A DNA stretch of 64,000 nt from Lytechinus variegatus (taxonomy: Eukaryota > Echinodermata > Echinoidea > Temnopleuroida > Toxopneustidae), in the NCBI RefSeq assembly GCF_018143015.1, contig NC_054746.1:23450464-23514463 (forward strand), read 5' to 3'. Of the stretch, positions 33,860-45,988 are shown one piece after another; the stretch's first letter is position 1; each line of letters opens with the position of its first letter. The translations under genes were made by a program, and so were the position numbers. The notes beneath the pieces are model-generated. The model was not told the origin of the DNA, ran no database searches, and was given only the letters and a program-made list of their open reading frames with translations.

Positions 33860-34080
33860 CCTACCGAAATTTAAGCGTGCCGCTTGCTAGTAACTAGCAT
33901 GCGACTAGCAGGGCACTCGCTTAATAAGCGAGTGCATGCTAGCGAACAGTCCCTGCTCGCTAAAAGATCGCTTAACTATTACTCTGCACGCATATCACAC
34001 GCTTATTAAGCTAACCGCATGCTAGTTACTAGCATGTCGCAAGCTTGCGCAAGCTAGTCGCACGCTTCCCGCAAGCTTGG
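33860..34080. repeat. Cluster of short inverted repeats (GCTAGTAACTAGC words)
   Basis: GCTAGTAACTAGCATGC, GCACTCGCTTAATAAGCGAG, GCATGCTAGTTACTAGCATG and GCAAGCTTGCGCAAGC are dense here and can pair in several ways. This suggests a structured region within the large composite element. Confidence 0.6.
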
Positions 34081-36396
34081 AAATTTCTGTAGGGGAAGCC
34101 TCCGCGTGGGAGAAAGCGCCCAGAATTCGATATCTGTCTCAAATGCGTGAGGGCAGAAATCTGCAGAATTCTGATAGAGAGCTGTGGTAAAAAGTTACTA
34201 GCGGTCCGAAGGGGACCAGGAACGACGGAGAGTAGGGATTTAGGAAGAAAACCACTCGTAAGGCAGACAAGGGTCGAGAAAGCGACTGAGTGCCATCCTG
34301 TTAATAAGGAATGCCGCGGACATGTTGCCTATGTAGAATAGAGCAGTCTGGTCAAAACAGCTCAACCGGGCGTGTCAGGGATACAGCGCGGTACACATCA
34401 CGACAAAGGTGTGTTAGACCGAGTGATCGAGAGAGAACTCAGGATCCCCTTTCTCCCATACTGATTGAAGCACCCATCTGAGGGTGCAGTGCCCGCGGTG
34501 GAAGAGGTGGCTTGGCTCAAGCCACCATCGCCGAGAGAGCCCGTGAGGCTAGGCTGCGATGGCTGTCCGCTGGGCGGGGGAATCCCTAGCAGCAGCAAGT
34601 GTACGCCAGAGGGAGCTGGCGAAAAAAAATCTGTCACGATATTACGTGTAAACGACCATCAAGAGATGCTCTAAACGAACAGACATCGCCAGATATGATA
34701 CCTCAACCGTTACATTCCCAACGGAATCGAATGAGGTAGCAACGGCCCTGTCCTATCAAGTTAGGGACGGAAACTGGCTAAGAGTGTCGAAGTCCTCGCT
34801 TGAAGAAACAAGCGAGGGAGACTTGAGGAAGTAATCACAAAATTTCCATCAGTCTGCGGTGAGAACCAGTTGTTTATGAAAACAGTCACAAGGCCTGTTT
34901 CTCAGGTGATCGTAAGAGCGAGCACCGCCGGCGCCGGTTGCGGCAGCGTGGAACAGTCCGATATCGGTAAGATAAGGAGCTCCAAAAAGCTGCGGGGGGC
35001 GGCAAAAATGACGCCCTAAGCAGCGGGGGATGAGAATCTAAATTTCTAAAAGAACTCCAGTGAAGTAAATCACTTACATGGAGAGGCTCATCCACAGTCG
35101 GCCCGAGAGAAGGCGGGTCGTAGTGATCGTGGTTAGGAAGGCATAAGCATACATCCATCCACTGTTACATCATCCTCGGTCGAGCGGTGACCCTGGCCAC
35201 ATGCCTTGCATGGAAGGAGGATGAAAGCAGCATGCAGGGCGACTCGAGTGTGCCGTGAAAAAATTTCTAAGAAAGAAGCCGATTCGACTAACGGGCACAG
35301 TAAAGACATCCACCGTAGACCACTCCGCACAAGGAGGGAGCGGCGGAGACGCCCGCAAGATTGACCCACATAGAGGGCAGTCTATAAGATAGACAGTTAG
35401 AGCTCGACCGATGGTCTGGCGGTGTACAGTTTGGTGTGAACTCGCCGACCCGGTACGGTGGGTGTGCCCAGAAAGTAGGCATAGAATGCCGTCAGAGAAT
35501 CCTGGGGCTTTAAACAAGTTTGAACGCACGTACATAGCCAACAATCTCATGAGATGTACGGCGGTTACTTTCCTCCGAAATGATGTTTACCCAACCGGGA
35601 AAGACTCGGGGAACAGCTGTGAATGTCAACAGGAGGGATATCTAGCATATGAAAAGCTGATTCCTTCCACGTATTCGGTGCGGGTGCTGCCGGCGGTGTC
35701 CGGGGGGACGACCGGTGATGGCAGCTCGGGCAGGGTTCGTACGAGCCGCCCGAATACGAGACAAATAGGTTAACATAACCATAATGCACCGGGCGGTGGA
35801 GGCATAGCGATTATTAAGCACAGGAGAACTTTTAATCGCCGTGACATTCAGATCCGATATACATACTCATAAGCTCGGAGAGCTATGAGATAGTGAGACA
35901 TACCGCTGAGCGGTGATGGTGCTCATATCAGAGTCGCCCTCTCTTCGGCGGCGATCGCTGGAGAACGGGTGTCTGTACTATAGCCCTGACTCTGGCGTTG
36001 CAAGGGTAGGAGCTAAGTAAGACAGGGCACCCTTACTTTCGAATAGAAAGTGAGGTTCAGGCCAGAAAAGCGACGGTCCCGTCGCCTGGGCGGACGTGAT
36101 AGGTTGTCCTCTCAAAGCAGCCAAACATTCTCACGAGAGAAGTGCGGCATGCGGTATGTAAGAGATTCATACCTCCAATCTACGGGCCCGCTTAGGGGGA
36201 AGAATGGAGAGAGTTACCGCTGAAGGAGTCGTCGCCGTATGTGAGCTTGACGTAGAGGGCGAATTCGGGAGTACCTGCATAATAATCGCCCCCCCCCCCT
36301 GCCTCTGCCTTCTCGCTAGCCTCGAGAGGCTTGAAAATTTCGAGACGGCGGCGCCGGAGCCTGGCGCTTCCGGGCAGCAGCAGAGCGGGGGTGGGT

Positions 36397-38220
36397 TTAC
36401 ACCCACGGAGCTGGCGGCTTCCTCGTCGTAGGAGCCGCCTCGTCTAGAGCGACCCCGTCACTCTCCGAGACCCCCAATTCGGCCGATTGAGCTCGGAGCG
36501 CCTGAAGAGGCGGGGCGAGAAAATATGGACTCCCTTGCTTCATCAATACCCCCGCTCGGAGGGTAGATGTGAGGTAGATACTTGTCAAGCAGCGCCTGAG
36601 CGCTTACTGAAAAGTCGCCCGCGGGATAGGGGTTGTCCTCGTAAAGGGAGTCTCGCTCTATGGACTGAACCGGGAGGTTGTCCAGTAAGCGCCGGGGTGG
36701 CCCCGCGTGTCGGCTGGGACACGTGCTCTGAGATCGACGAAAATGCTGGAAAGCACACGCGATCTTGGGGCACCCGGTTAGTCGGTGCACTGGCTGGCGA
36801 TTTAACAGAATCGCTCGAGGATTTCCCGGGTGTCTGGTGGTTATTGCCCACTTGTCTCGCTTGATGCTCAGGGGCATCAGCGGGGTGAGTAGACGTCGAG
36901 GGTGGGGTGAACCCGCACTACTCGAAAGCAGAATGTAGCAGCATGAATAGCTGTGACATCTGACCACCGACACAAGGGTCTGAAGGAGGGACGCCCATGG
37001 CAACAGGGCTGGCCGACCTCACCTTCGACCTCTTCTTCTTCGCGGCCTCCGCCGGTGTGGCCGGGGCAGAAGAAGGCACAAGAGGCACGGGTGATTTCTT
37101 ACGATTTGCCGCCCCTGGCAGGGCGGCCGTCAACAACGAAACTTCACCCGAATCTGACGGGGTCAGATTGTGGTCACAGTCTGATGTGTGACGCCTCTCG
37201 CGGTAGCAGAATGTAGCAGCATGAATAGCTGTAACATCTGACCACCGACACAAGGGTCTGAAGGAGGAAACGCCCATGGCAGCAGGGCTGGCCAACCTCT
37301 CCTTCGACCTCTTCTTCTTCTTCTCTTTCTGCGGGCTCCGCCGGCGTGGCCGGGGCAGAAGAAGGCATGAGAGGCACGGGTGATTTCTTACGATTTGCCG
37401 CCCCTGGCAGGGCGGCCGCCGACAATGAAACTTCACCCGAATCTGACGGGGTCAGATTGTGGTCACAGCCCGATGTGTGACACCTCTCGCGGTAGCAGAA
37501 TATAGCAGCATAACATGTATGACTGTAACATCTGGCCACCGATAAGAGGGTCTGAAGGAGGAATGCCCATGGCAACAGGGCTGGCCGACCTCTCCTTCGA
37601 CCTCTTCTTCTTCTTCTTATTTTGCGGGCTCCGCCGGCGTGGCCGGAGCAGAAGAAGGCACAAGAGGCACGGGTGATCTCTTACGATTTGCCGCCCCTGG
37701 CAGGGCGGCCGCCAACAACGAAACTTCACCCGAATCTGACGGGGTCAGATTGTGGTCACGATCAGATTGTGGTTACAGTCTGTGTGACGCCTCTCGCGGT
37801 CAGGGGCTGGGCGATCTCTCCCGATGCTGTCAACGGAGGACGACTTATACGGCAGAGATCCTGACCTGTGCCGGGGGGAGAGAACCGCACTCTCCCTCCG
37901 GACTTCTGGTGACCCGGTAGCCGGTGGGTCGCATAGCCCTATGGGTGCTGCGGCGGCAGGACCTAGTTTAGGCTTGGAAGCCTTGGCTACCACTTTTTCC
38001 TTTGTCCGAGACCGTGGCACCACAGTCTCGGCCTTCCTTCTCTTAGCATCCGACCGCAAATTCGGAATGCTGATCGACGCACCCTCATACTCACCGCCGC
38101 TGGGCGCTCACCGCGGCGTCCCTCCTGCTCGCCTGGAGGCGGCCGACTTCTGTAACTTGCAATCGGGACGGTCCCCGTGGAGGGCACCAGGTCCTCTGGG
38201 GCTGTGTTAGTCCCATTCAA
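36397..38220 (-). pseudogene. Gag-like coding remnants in the composite element
   Basis: On the minus strand several overlapping frames translate in a protein-like way but are broken by frame changes: a Lys/Arg/Ala/Pro-rich block (RSDAKRRKAETVVPRSRTKEK, 38059 downward), repeated PGAANRKKSPVPLVPSSAPA blocks in the tandem array, and a C-terminal block with SVSAQALLDKYLPHIYPPSG (near 36560). Composition and position suit a basic Gag-like protein of a retroelement. Homology is not recognised with certainty. Confidence 0.4.
36925..37790. repeat. Three tandem copies of a ~280-bp unit
   Basis: The phrase AGCAGAATGTAGCAGCATGA begins units near 36928 and 37204, with a third diverged one near 37493, giving periods of about 276 and 289 bp. 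Each unit contains GATTTGCCGCCCCTGGCAGG and ACTTCACCCGAATCTGACGG. The units are translatable on the minus strand, so the array probably arose within a coding region. Confidence 0.85.
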
Positions 38221-38935
38221 AGATACCTCTCTCTACCCTGAAAAAGGAAAAACAAGAATTTTTCTTTTTCTTTTTTTTTTACAAAGATCTCGCTTAGATT
38301 AAAAGTGGAGACCGGAGTGGTCTTTCCCTCCTCCTAAAAGGAGTTTGTTTGAGCAAACAGAACAAAACAAGAGGGGAGGGGTAGGGAGGACGAAGAACCT
38401 AAGAATAGTTTAGGTATCTGCCTGTAAGAAAATAAAAAGGAGGTCGGAGACTTTGAAAAAAAGAAACTCCTACAAGGTTCCCCTTCTATATTCTCTTTTT
38501 TTTTTTTTTTTTTTTTGCCCGAAGGAAAAATTCGAAACAAAAATTCAAAAATGAATGCAAGTTCAGAAGAGAACGAAGTTTCCACCTGCGAAGAAACACA
38601 AAAACAAGCATTTCAGAGCAGGAAGAAAAGGGATTGAGAGACAAATAATTCCTAGATAAGAGAAATTTTACGATAATTTCCAAGAGGAAAAAAAAAGGTA
38701 ACCTCCTGTGGAAAGGTAAAGAAATTCAGAACAGGAGGAAGGAGGAACGTCTCTAGTAACGATTCCAAGAGGAAGAACGACACAGTAAATCCTCAAAGGG
38801 AATCGTAGAGCCCGCCTGTCGAAATAAAAAAATATATAAGACTAGGAGGGAAGAGGGAATTGAACGAAGAAAACAATTCCGGGACAGGTCAAAAAAAAAT
38901 TTCTAACAGGAAGGAGACCCCACCTGTAAAGAACA

Positions 38936-38938
<3 letters not shown>

Positions 38939-38992
<54 letters not shown>
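38939..38992. repeat. Poly(T) tract of about 54 bases
   Basis: An uninterrupted T run. A shorter run lies at 38497-38517. The length is likely to be unstable or inexact in the assembly. Confidence 0.9.
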
Positions 38993-38994
<2 letters not shown>

Positions 38995-39061
38995 GGGGGA
39001 TTGAATAACCAAACAATCATCAGGTATAATTGCGTAAGCCGAATTAAACAATCCCCGAAGC

Positions 39062-39335
39062 GTCTGTGAATAAAATATTAATCAAGAATTTTATTCAGAA
39101 CAGAAAGGAAAAGGAAATGAGCTTTAGGATCCGCCTGTGAATAAAATATCAATCAAGAAATTTATTCAGAACAGAAGGAAAAGGAATTGAGCTTTAAGAT
39201 CCGCCTGTGAATAAAATATCAATCAAGAAATTTATTCAGAACAGAAGGAAAAAGGAATTGAGCTTTAAGATCCGCCTGTGAATAAAATATCAATTAAGAA
39301 ATTTATTCAGAACAGAAAGGAAAGAGAATTGAAGA
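39062..39335. repeat. Tandem array of ~77-bp units
   Basis: Four units, each with CTGTGAATAAAATATCAATC, AAGAAATTTATTCAGAACAG and GAATTGAGCTTTAAGATCCG. Degenerate relatives of the same CCTGTRAA... unit extend leftward to about 38400. Read on the minus strand each unit ends in a pyrimidine-rich tract and TTTATTCACAG. Confidence 0.85.
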
Positions 39336-40000
39336 ATTAATCAATCAATAATCAATCGAAAATCTTAATAAATCAATTCCAGAAAGCAAGGAAGGAATAG
39401 AGTAGAAGATCCCAACCTGCAAAAAGAAATAACAATAACACCCTCGACAACAAAGTGTAGAGGCTGTCTAGAATTTAATTCAAAAACGGCACCAAAAGCC
39501 ACCACGCTTTGAACGTGAAGAACAATAACCATGACAGGTGGTGAAGGCTTGCTGCCACGTAGGCAGGCCAAGCCCGGTGCCTCGCGAACGCGCTAGCGAT
39601 GCGGCGCGACGAGAACTCAAACGTTAGAAAAACAATTTAAGTGTCACCAAAAACACGTCTAAAAAGTCACGCCAAGTGTAAATTCTGAACACAATCTTAC
39701 ACACAAATGGAAAGATTGAAATTAAAAGGGAGAATGCACCACAGATAAGCGAAAATAATATACCAAAGCTCAAAAAGATTTGAGCTCTTAGGAGACTTAT
39801 CTGAGCACGTCTTGACAGGTGGCTTGCCGAAAGCAAAAGAGGGAGATGGACGCTAGTTGCGCGGTGATCATGGGTAGTAAGCCTGAACGGGAGAGGGCGC
39901 GCTCGCGCTTTTTAAATCCTTGGGAGTTCTATTCGGGTATGGCAGTCCAGAGGGCTGAACTAGCAAATCAAGTAGATGTATGGAGTTATTGAAGTAAATT

Positions 40001-40856
40001 GAATGATGCTTCCAAAAACAATGTCCTCAAGGCAAGCCCATCTTTTCTGTTGCATATTTTTACATGAAATTACACAAGTTTGTTCCTGTTTGCTGAATAT
40101 AAAACATGGCTTGACTTGTCAAGGAATTTGTAAAGTAATGTTTACTTACAATGATGATTTCTTTATGCACATCTATGAATAAAATGAATCGTGTTTCAGT
40201 TACAAAGGAAAAGGTGGGCTATGACTGCCTCGTTAGATATGGAGCACCTGGTATGATTGGTGGTAATTTGAAAGTAAAATACATGAAAAATTATCAAACG
40301 TTTTAACAATGGCAAGTGAAGAAAGGGAGATAAACCCTCATGTTTTACACATTCATCATGTTTTTCTGTTATTCAATCTATTTGTATTTGTGCAATATAA
40401 GATACCCTTTGTGAAATATGAAAATGAAATGTCATGAAAAAAAAATCAGACATGACCCAGCCCTATAGGTACCTTGAACTGCATGTATATCATTGCTTCA
40501 CAGTAAGGTCTCATGGCAAACTTCAAATAATCTATTTCTCAATCCATTGATGTGCATGCATTACATGATAGAACTCTTCTAGCTTCTTTGTTCATAAATA
40601 CAACTATTGTAAAAATGAAAATAAGATATAAAATAAGCATTTTACTAATCCTCTTTAGATTGTATACAGCATTCTGATTGCACATTGTCAAATGTCAAAA
40701 GTCAAATTAAAGCAGGCATTTAAAGAAAATAAGGCAACTAGAAACTAGGAATGGTGAATGTACACATTTCACATCAACTATTTATACAATGATGAAGTGC
40801 AAATAAAAGCACTTCTTTGCATCTGGAATACGAGTGATTTACCAGAACAGGTGTGT
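40001..40856. other. AT-rich intergenic DNA
   Basis: No supported feature. A stretch at 40199-40249 bounded by TTTCAG and GTATGA could be a small exon but has no recognised product. Confidence 0.4.
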
Positions 40857-41015
40857 GTTTCATAAAGCTGTTCGTAAGTTAAGAGCGACTTTAAGAACGA
40901 CTGGTGATCCCTTCTTATGGTAAGTGGTACATTGAATTGGCGATGGTTTAGCGCGTAAGAAAGGATCACCAGTCGTTCTTAAAGTCGCTCTTAACTTACG
41001 AACAGCTTTATGAAA
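40857..41015. mobile_element. 159-bp foldback MITE
   Basis: GTTTCATAAAGCTGTTCGTA starts an arm of about 55 bp that is almost perfectly reversed at 40962-41015 around a ~50-bp loop. There is no coding capacity. Confidence 0.85.
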
Positions 41016-41883
41016 CGGCCCCAGGGATCTACAGGAATGTTTCATGATGGCAATTTGGCATAAAATTGGTCTAAACAGGAATATTATGATGAATATACAT
41101 GATTATAATGCAATTATTTTGTCATCAATGTTTGGCAAATAAAATGGTAATCATATTACAGTAAACTGATACTGATTATTATACAATCATTTGCAGACAA
41201 GAGTAGATGATAATCAATTTACCCTACCTAACCCAAATATAAAACTATTCTTAAATATGTTAGAATGACTAATATTCATTTCCCTTGAAACATACATTTT
41301 TTTGCAGTAAATTCATTCAAATCCATTCATTTCTTCTCCAAAATGTACTTTTCATGAAAATGCTAATGTTTAAAGTGAGGGAGCAGATTTATATTCTGAC
41401 AATAATGAAGCTTTAAGAGAAAGATCCAAAGAATGGATCAGGAAACAACTGAACATTTTTGCATTTTTATGGGACATCATGACATGGAATGTATCAAGGC
41501 ATTATACCTGGTCAAACTTCAATTTTGATTTTTTTTTATAGACTGCATGATTGCACTTTCACACTTTTTTTTTGGGGGGGGGGTGGACACAAATCCTTTA
41601 CAGACAGGTTAATGCTCAATGATTAATTTTCTCCTTCTGTGAGCAATGAATATTTGTTACAAAATCAAAGTCACATAGATGAATTTTCAATTCTGATTTC
41701 TGTTGAAAGACAGAGATACCTGCTGCCAAACTATTCTGTTGGATGAAGAAACTCGACTTTTTTATTAACAAAAATTTGAGAATTTCAATTGAACAGTTGT
41801 TGGAATGAGATATCTATAATCACAGGTATTATTTCATATTCATGAACATCAACAAAGGACCATATCTCTAGGATAATTCTTTT
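41016..41883. other. Downstream flank and possible 3' UTR of the kelch gene
   Basis: AT-rich with a T/G run near 41565-41582. It probably includes the 3' UTR of the minus-strand gene. Confidence 0.4.
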
Positions 41884-44045
41884 TTACGGCCCATCAGTAG
41901 AGCTGACAGGTGAATACTGCACTTTGCCATAAGTCCTTACAGGTGGCCTGATCCTTGGGGCCGTTGGTGACGAACACTTCACAAGGATTATGATCACGCA
42001 AGTTCCCAACGAGACGATGAAGGTAACACTCAAAGAGATAAGAAATACACCAATAGGAGGCACAGCTAGCATGGAATGTTGCAGAAAGCTTGATATGTTC
42101 AATGTCCAGATACCTGCAAGAGATGTTGTGTTTGAGGATGTCTGGCCATGTTGACTATCAAAGAGAAAGAGTGTGTCATTATAAGTCCAAGTAATAGGAT
42201 CTATGTGAACATCAGGGTCCTGACATTCTGCTGTCAGGCAAGGACTCTCAAGCTGTGTCCATGAATTGGATTTTAAGTCATACATCCATGTGTCTCGCAG
42301 TGGTTCTCTACTGGACCTACCACCATGCATCCATATATTATGATCACTGTCAATCCATGTACCAGCATGTGTACGGCATGGTGGCACATCAATAGGTAGA
42401 ATCTGTGTCTTTTCATTAGGTGATAATGATGCCAGGCAATTACCATCAGTGTTGCAGTCAGAGAGCAGTGGTGTCCATTGAATGTCCTTATCTAGTAACC
42501 AAAGAATACATTGTGAGCCTATCAGCCCGAATCTGTCAGAGTTGAATTTTAACTTACTACCATCAGCAGGTGCATAAAGAATTATAAACCCTCTTTCTGA
42601 AGGCCACAGTGGATAGATAGAAATGTTCCTTAGGTCTGGTTCAAGTTCTGACATAGCTTTCTTTGTGCCAAATCTGGTCGGAATCTTTGTCCAACTCTTA
42701 TGGTCCCAGTGATACTGTAACAATGTGGTATAAGACTCATCCTGCACGAGGCCGTACAGGTCCTGACCGGAGCACCAGAATCTTGTTACATTACTTAGCA
42801 AATGTTCATACCCAACTTCAATCTCCCATATCCCTGTGTCTGTGTCATACTTCCACACATCTGGGCTCCAGGAGCCAGATGTCAGTATTCCCCCAGCAAG
42901 AACAAGGGCTCTTCCTCTCGAACACAAAACTGCCTGATGTCTCCTTGAAGGCCATTTCTTTCTATCCTTGTGGATCAGGATCCAGTTCATTGTCTGAAGA
43001 TCTAATTTCCAGAGCTGATCAAGAGTAGAAGTCTTGTTACTCTGCGCAGTTTGTCCTCCAAATAGCCATAACCATCCTGTAGTGGAATCTAGCCAAACAG
43101 CTGCATCTGAGTGAGGAAGCAAAATTTGCTGATGACTACCTGTCAGCAAGATTTGACTGGAGATCTTCTTCCAAACTGTGGCAAAATCAAAAAGGTGAAA
43201 GGAAAGGAATTTTAACCTTTGAAATGTGCATACTTAATTTCTTTGTTCAACTTCAAAAATTTTAATAATTGTAACTCGTATATCTCTTTTCTTCAAGATC
43301 ATTTTTTATATCACTGTAAAGACAAAGTACATACAGTGAATAAGCATTGTTCTTTGATCAACCCTGAAATGGTGCTCTAAATGCAGTACTCCACTTTTTT
43401 TATTCTGAAATGAAGTCTGATTAAGATTTTCAAAGTGAAAATCTGTCTAGAAAGAAAAAAAGTCACACAATAAAAAATTTCAGGGTCAAGTTCACCTTTT
43501 TAAGAACATCCAAAGACTATCACAGGTATAACACTTAAAACTTCATCAGAATCTGATGTGAAGTTAGACATTTTGGAAATTTGTTTGGTCTTACAAAACA
43601 GCTATGTGCATGTTGGCATGCAAGTTATGGAATCCATATACACATTTTCTCTTGTATATTATGAATATTCATATGACTTAGTTTGAAGGATAAGAAAATC
43701 AACTTGTTGATGGGGGTGAATTTGCCCTTCAAAAACTACATTTCAGGGATGTAGTCGAGGCCTTGGCCTCAGGCCGAATTAAGTGTACAAATTCTATGGG
43801 AGGTTTTCTCCATTGGCTTCTTTACTCAAGAAATACCAGCCTTGTCTACATCCCTGCTAAATCTCAATTTACACACGCAATTTTCTATCCCCACAAACAC
43901 AGCAAAACTAACTTAGTCTTATTTTGGCAAGCTTACCTGGAGACTGAGGTACTCCACATGATAGCTTGATGACATCCATTATCAGAATAAAGGCAAGAAA
44001 TATCTGAAGCTGGACGATCAGTTCTTTACTTGTCATCAGAATCAT
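41884..44045 (-). CDS. Type I membrane kelch-repeat protein, two exons
   Basis: Exon 1 is 44045-43937 (ATG in the context TCACCATGA) and exon 2 is 43175-41884. The donor CCAG|GTAAGC and acceptor GCCACAG join in phase to give 466 residues. Residues 1-31 form a signal peptide (hydrophobic core LQIFLAFILIMDVI, then CG). The ectodomain carries kelch blades with WLWLFGGQ, RALVLAGG and NIWMHGGR and repeated W-KLDLQT / W-YDLKSN strands, and has about six N-glycosylation sequons (NKTS, NVTR, NISI, NDTL, NTTS, NISS). A transmembrane helix (VPPIGVFLISLSVTFIVSLG and on) is followed by a short basic/Pro-rich cytoplasmic tail of about 31 residues. The role is probably as a cell-surface beta-propeller receptor or adhesion protein; the ligand is unknown. 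The intron is 761 bp. Confidence 0.85.
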
Positions 44046-44837
44046 GGTGAGCTCTTTTTCCTTTATTATCACATTGTTCTATCAAGTATTAATATCAGCT
44101 TCAGCCTTTGAAGTCTTGGCATCATTATAATCCAAATGACATGGACTTTCCATGAGCAATAAGCACTTTGCTTTGCAGATCAATAATGAGAACTTGTCAT
44201 CTTGAACGAAATCTAAAATTAAAATTAAAAATTACAACAGAAAGTTGAGATCGAACAATTATATTGAGGGGAATCACACCTTGGTTGTTTGAAAGAAGAA
44301 AAAATAAGGGGGAAAAATGTAGTTTTTCTGTGAAATAAAAAAAACAAGACAAAGGAATAGAAAGTAATGACTTGAAAAAATGAATTAACTCTCTCACTAA
44401 TTTTTGTGCAAGTTATTAGGGAATTTGTTGTTTTCTCCTTGGATGTTTTTCCCAAAGGGCTTTTATCAAAATATGGAACAAAGGTCTCCATGAAAGAAAA
44501 GTAAAATTCTGCATCCTTTTGAGAAGCAAAATGAAAATTTGTAATGTAAAAATGCCATGAAAACAGAGGTGTACCACCTCTTTTGATATTGAAGACCTTT
44601 TTTTTTGCTTGTCAAATTTTTTCAGGTATGAAATATCCTTAATTTGTGGTTGAAAACTTTTTTGGGGGGTAGGGGCTTGTCAAAATTTTTCGCCGAAAAA
44701 TTTGCCCCCCTTTTGGAAAATCCTGGATCCGCTCCTGTTAGTAAAGAAAGCAGCTTCTTGTAACTGAAAGTGGTTATCAAAACCTACCTTTTTTTAAGAG
44801 AGTTTTCAGTAACACTTTTAAGTCACTTTTTTGTAAT
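44046..44837. other. Upstream flank of the kelch gene with a hAT-like end
   Basis: AT-rich. Reversed, the bases at 44705-44738 read CAGGAGCGGATCCAGGATTT, a hAT-like terminus related to the element at 53429. No second end was found. Confidence 0.45.
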
Positions 44838-45064
44838 GTAATTTGCAGAAACTGTATGAACTATGTCAGTTTTGGAATTTATCCAAGCCAGGAAGACAAC
44901 AAGATAGACCTAGAAACTTGACGCAGGAACAACTCACCCATATGATTGTTACATGCCGCCGTGCACTGGAAAATCACAGGCACAACACATGCAACACTTC
45001 CATGGGATTGCACGACATTGCGCAAAGTTTAGAAATTCAAATCAAATTTTGGTACGAGACTTAA
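44838..45064 (+). CDS. Possible orphan exon, 70+ residues, unknown
   Basis: After the acceptor-like TGTAATTTGCAG an open frame runs to TAA with a sequence that looks coding (KPGRQQDRPRNLTQEQLTHM ... ALENHRHNTC). No domain was recognised and no partner exon was found. It could be a transposon fragment. Low confidence. Confidence 0.2.
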
Positions 45065-45988
45065 CGAACGATATGAAGCCACTTTTCCAAAACATTCGTC
45101 AATTGGAGAAATTTCAATGCAGTTTTTTTCTTCTCGTTGACTGGTGTTAGAGGTCACTCACGGATTCTGATTTTGTTTGCCTTTTAAGAGGCGCATGATT
45201 TATATTCATATCAAAGACACTACAGGGAAATAATAGGCACTTAAACTATTTTACACGCAAATCAATGCAAAGCATTACGCAGAGTCTGCAATATGTCCAG
45301 TTTTTTCATTGTATAGACTTTGGTGGACTGTTTGTTAACAAATGAACAAAGGCTCACTATCACACTGCTGGCTTCGTTCAAGTCACATAGAATTTTTTTG
45401 ATTTTTGATTCGCAACGGATATTATGATACATTACATCGCCTCTGGAATTCTGACGAGACACTGACAGAATGCGTTTATTTTTCTCTGAAAGGATGCTTT
45501 AACATGCATTGATCATATGGACATTCCAGTATGTATGGAGTAGTTTTGGGCTACATAAAATTACAGGCAAGTTTCGCTGTATTTTCCCTTCTGATGATTC
45601 GGATTCTTTTGCTCTGGTCCCACTAACTGTAAACCGTGCTGTACTTTTACGGTGATCGAACTGTTATTGTTATTTCTCGTGCCCACTGCACTACTAGCTG
45701 CAAAGCGTGCGGGAGTACTAAACATTTGTTACCGGAGCTAAGACTTGAGTTTAAACGGCTGTAACGTGTCTGTCGCTGCTACATCCTACCTATTATATCC
45801 AAGACTTGTCATGTTTTTTGGTGTTTTGTCACATGAGGCCTGAGCTGAGCTGAGAGTCGACTAGTCAAATGTCTAACTTTGTTAGATCTAAATGTAGTAT
45901 GTCCGACTCGACTACCAGTACATTAGTATAAAGACTAAAGTTAACTTTCTACACGTTCTATGCGAGTGAAATATTTCATTCACCTATC

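Larger units (their letters stand above)
33392..40000. mobile_element. Large composite element with inverted ends, possibly DIRS-like, decayed
   Basis: The 41 bp at 33392-33432 are repeated inverted at 39960-40000 (AATTTACTTCAATAACTCC ... TTGCTAG). The interior from 33850 to 38200 is GC-rich, unlike its surroundings, and lacks any long frame. Minus-strand fragments from 38220 to 36400 look gag-like. I found no reverse transcriptase or tyrosine recombinase. Inverted rather than direct ends would suit a DIRS-type or foldback element; both remain possible. Confidence 0.55.

Noticed and set aside
34147..36864. Many short frames on both strands of the GC-rich block
   Set aside because: Stop codons are rarer in GC-rich DNA; none shows a domain, and none continues across neighbouring frames in a consistent order except the gag-like part.
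40199..40249. Possible 50-nt exon between TTTCAG and GTATGA
   Set aside because: No neighbouring exon in phase and no recognisable peptide; such bounded stretches occur by chance in AT-rich DNA.
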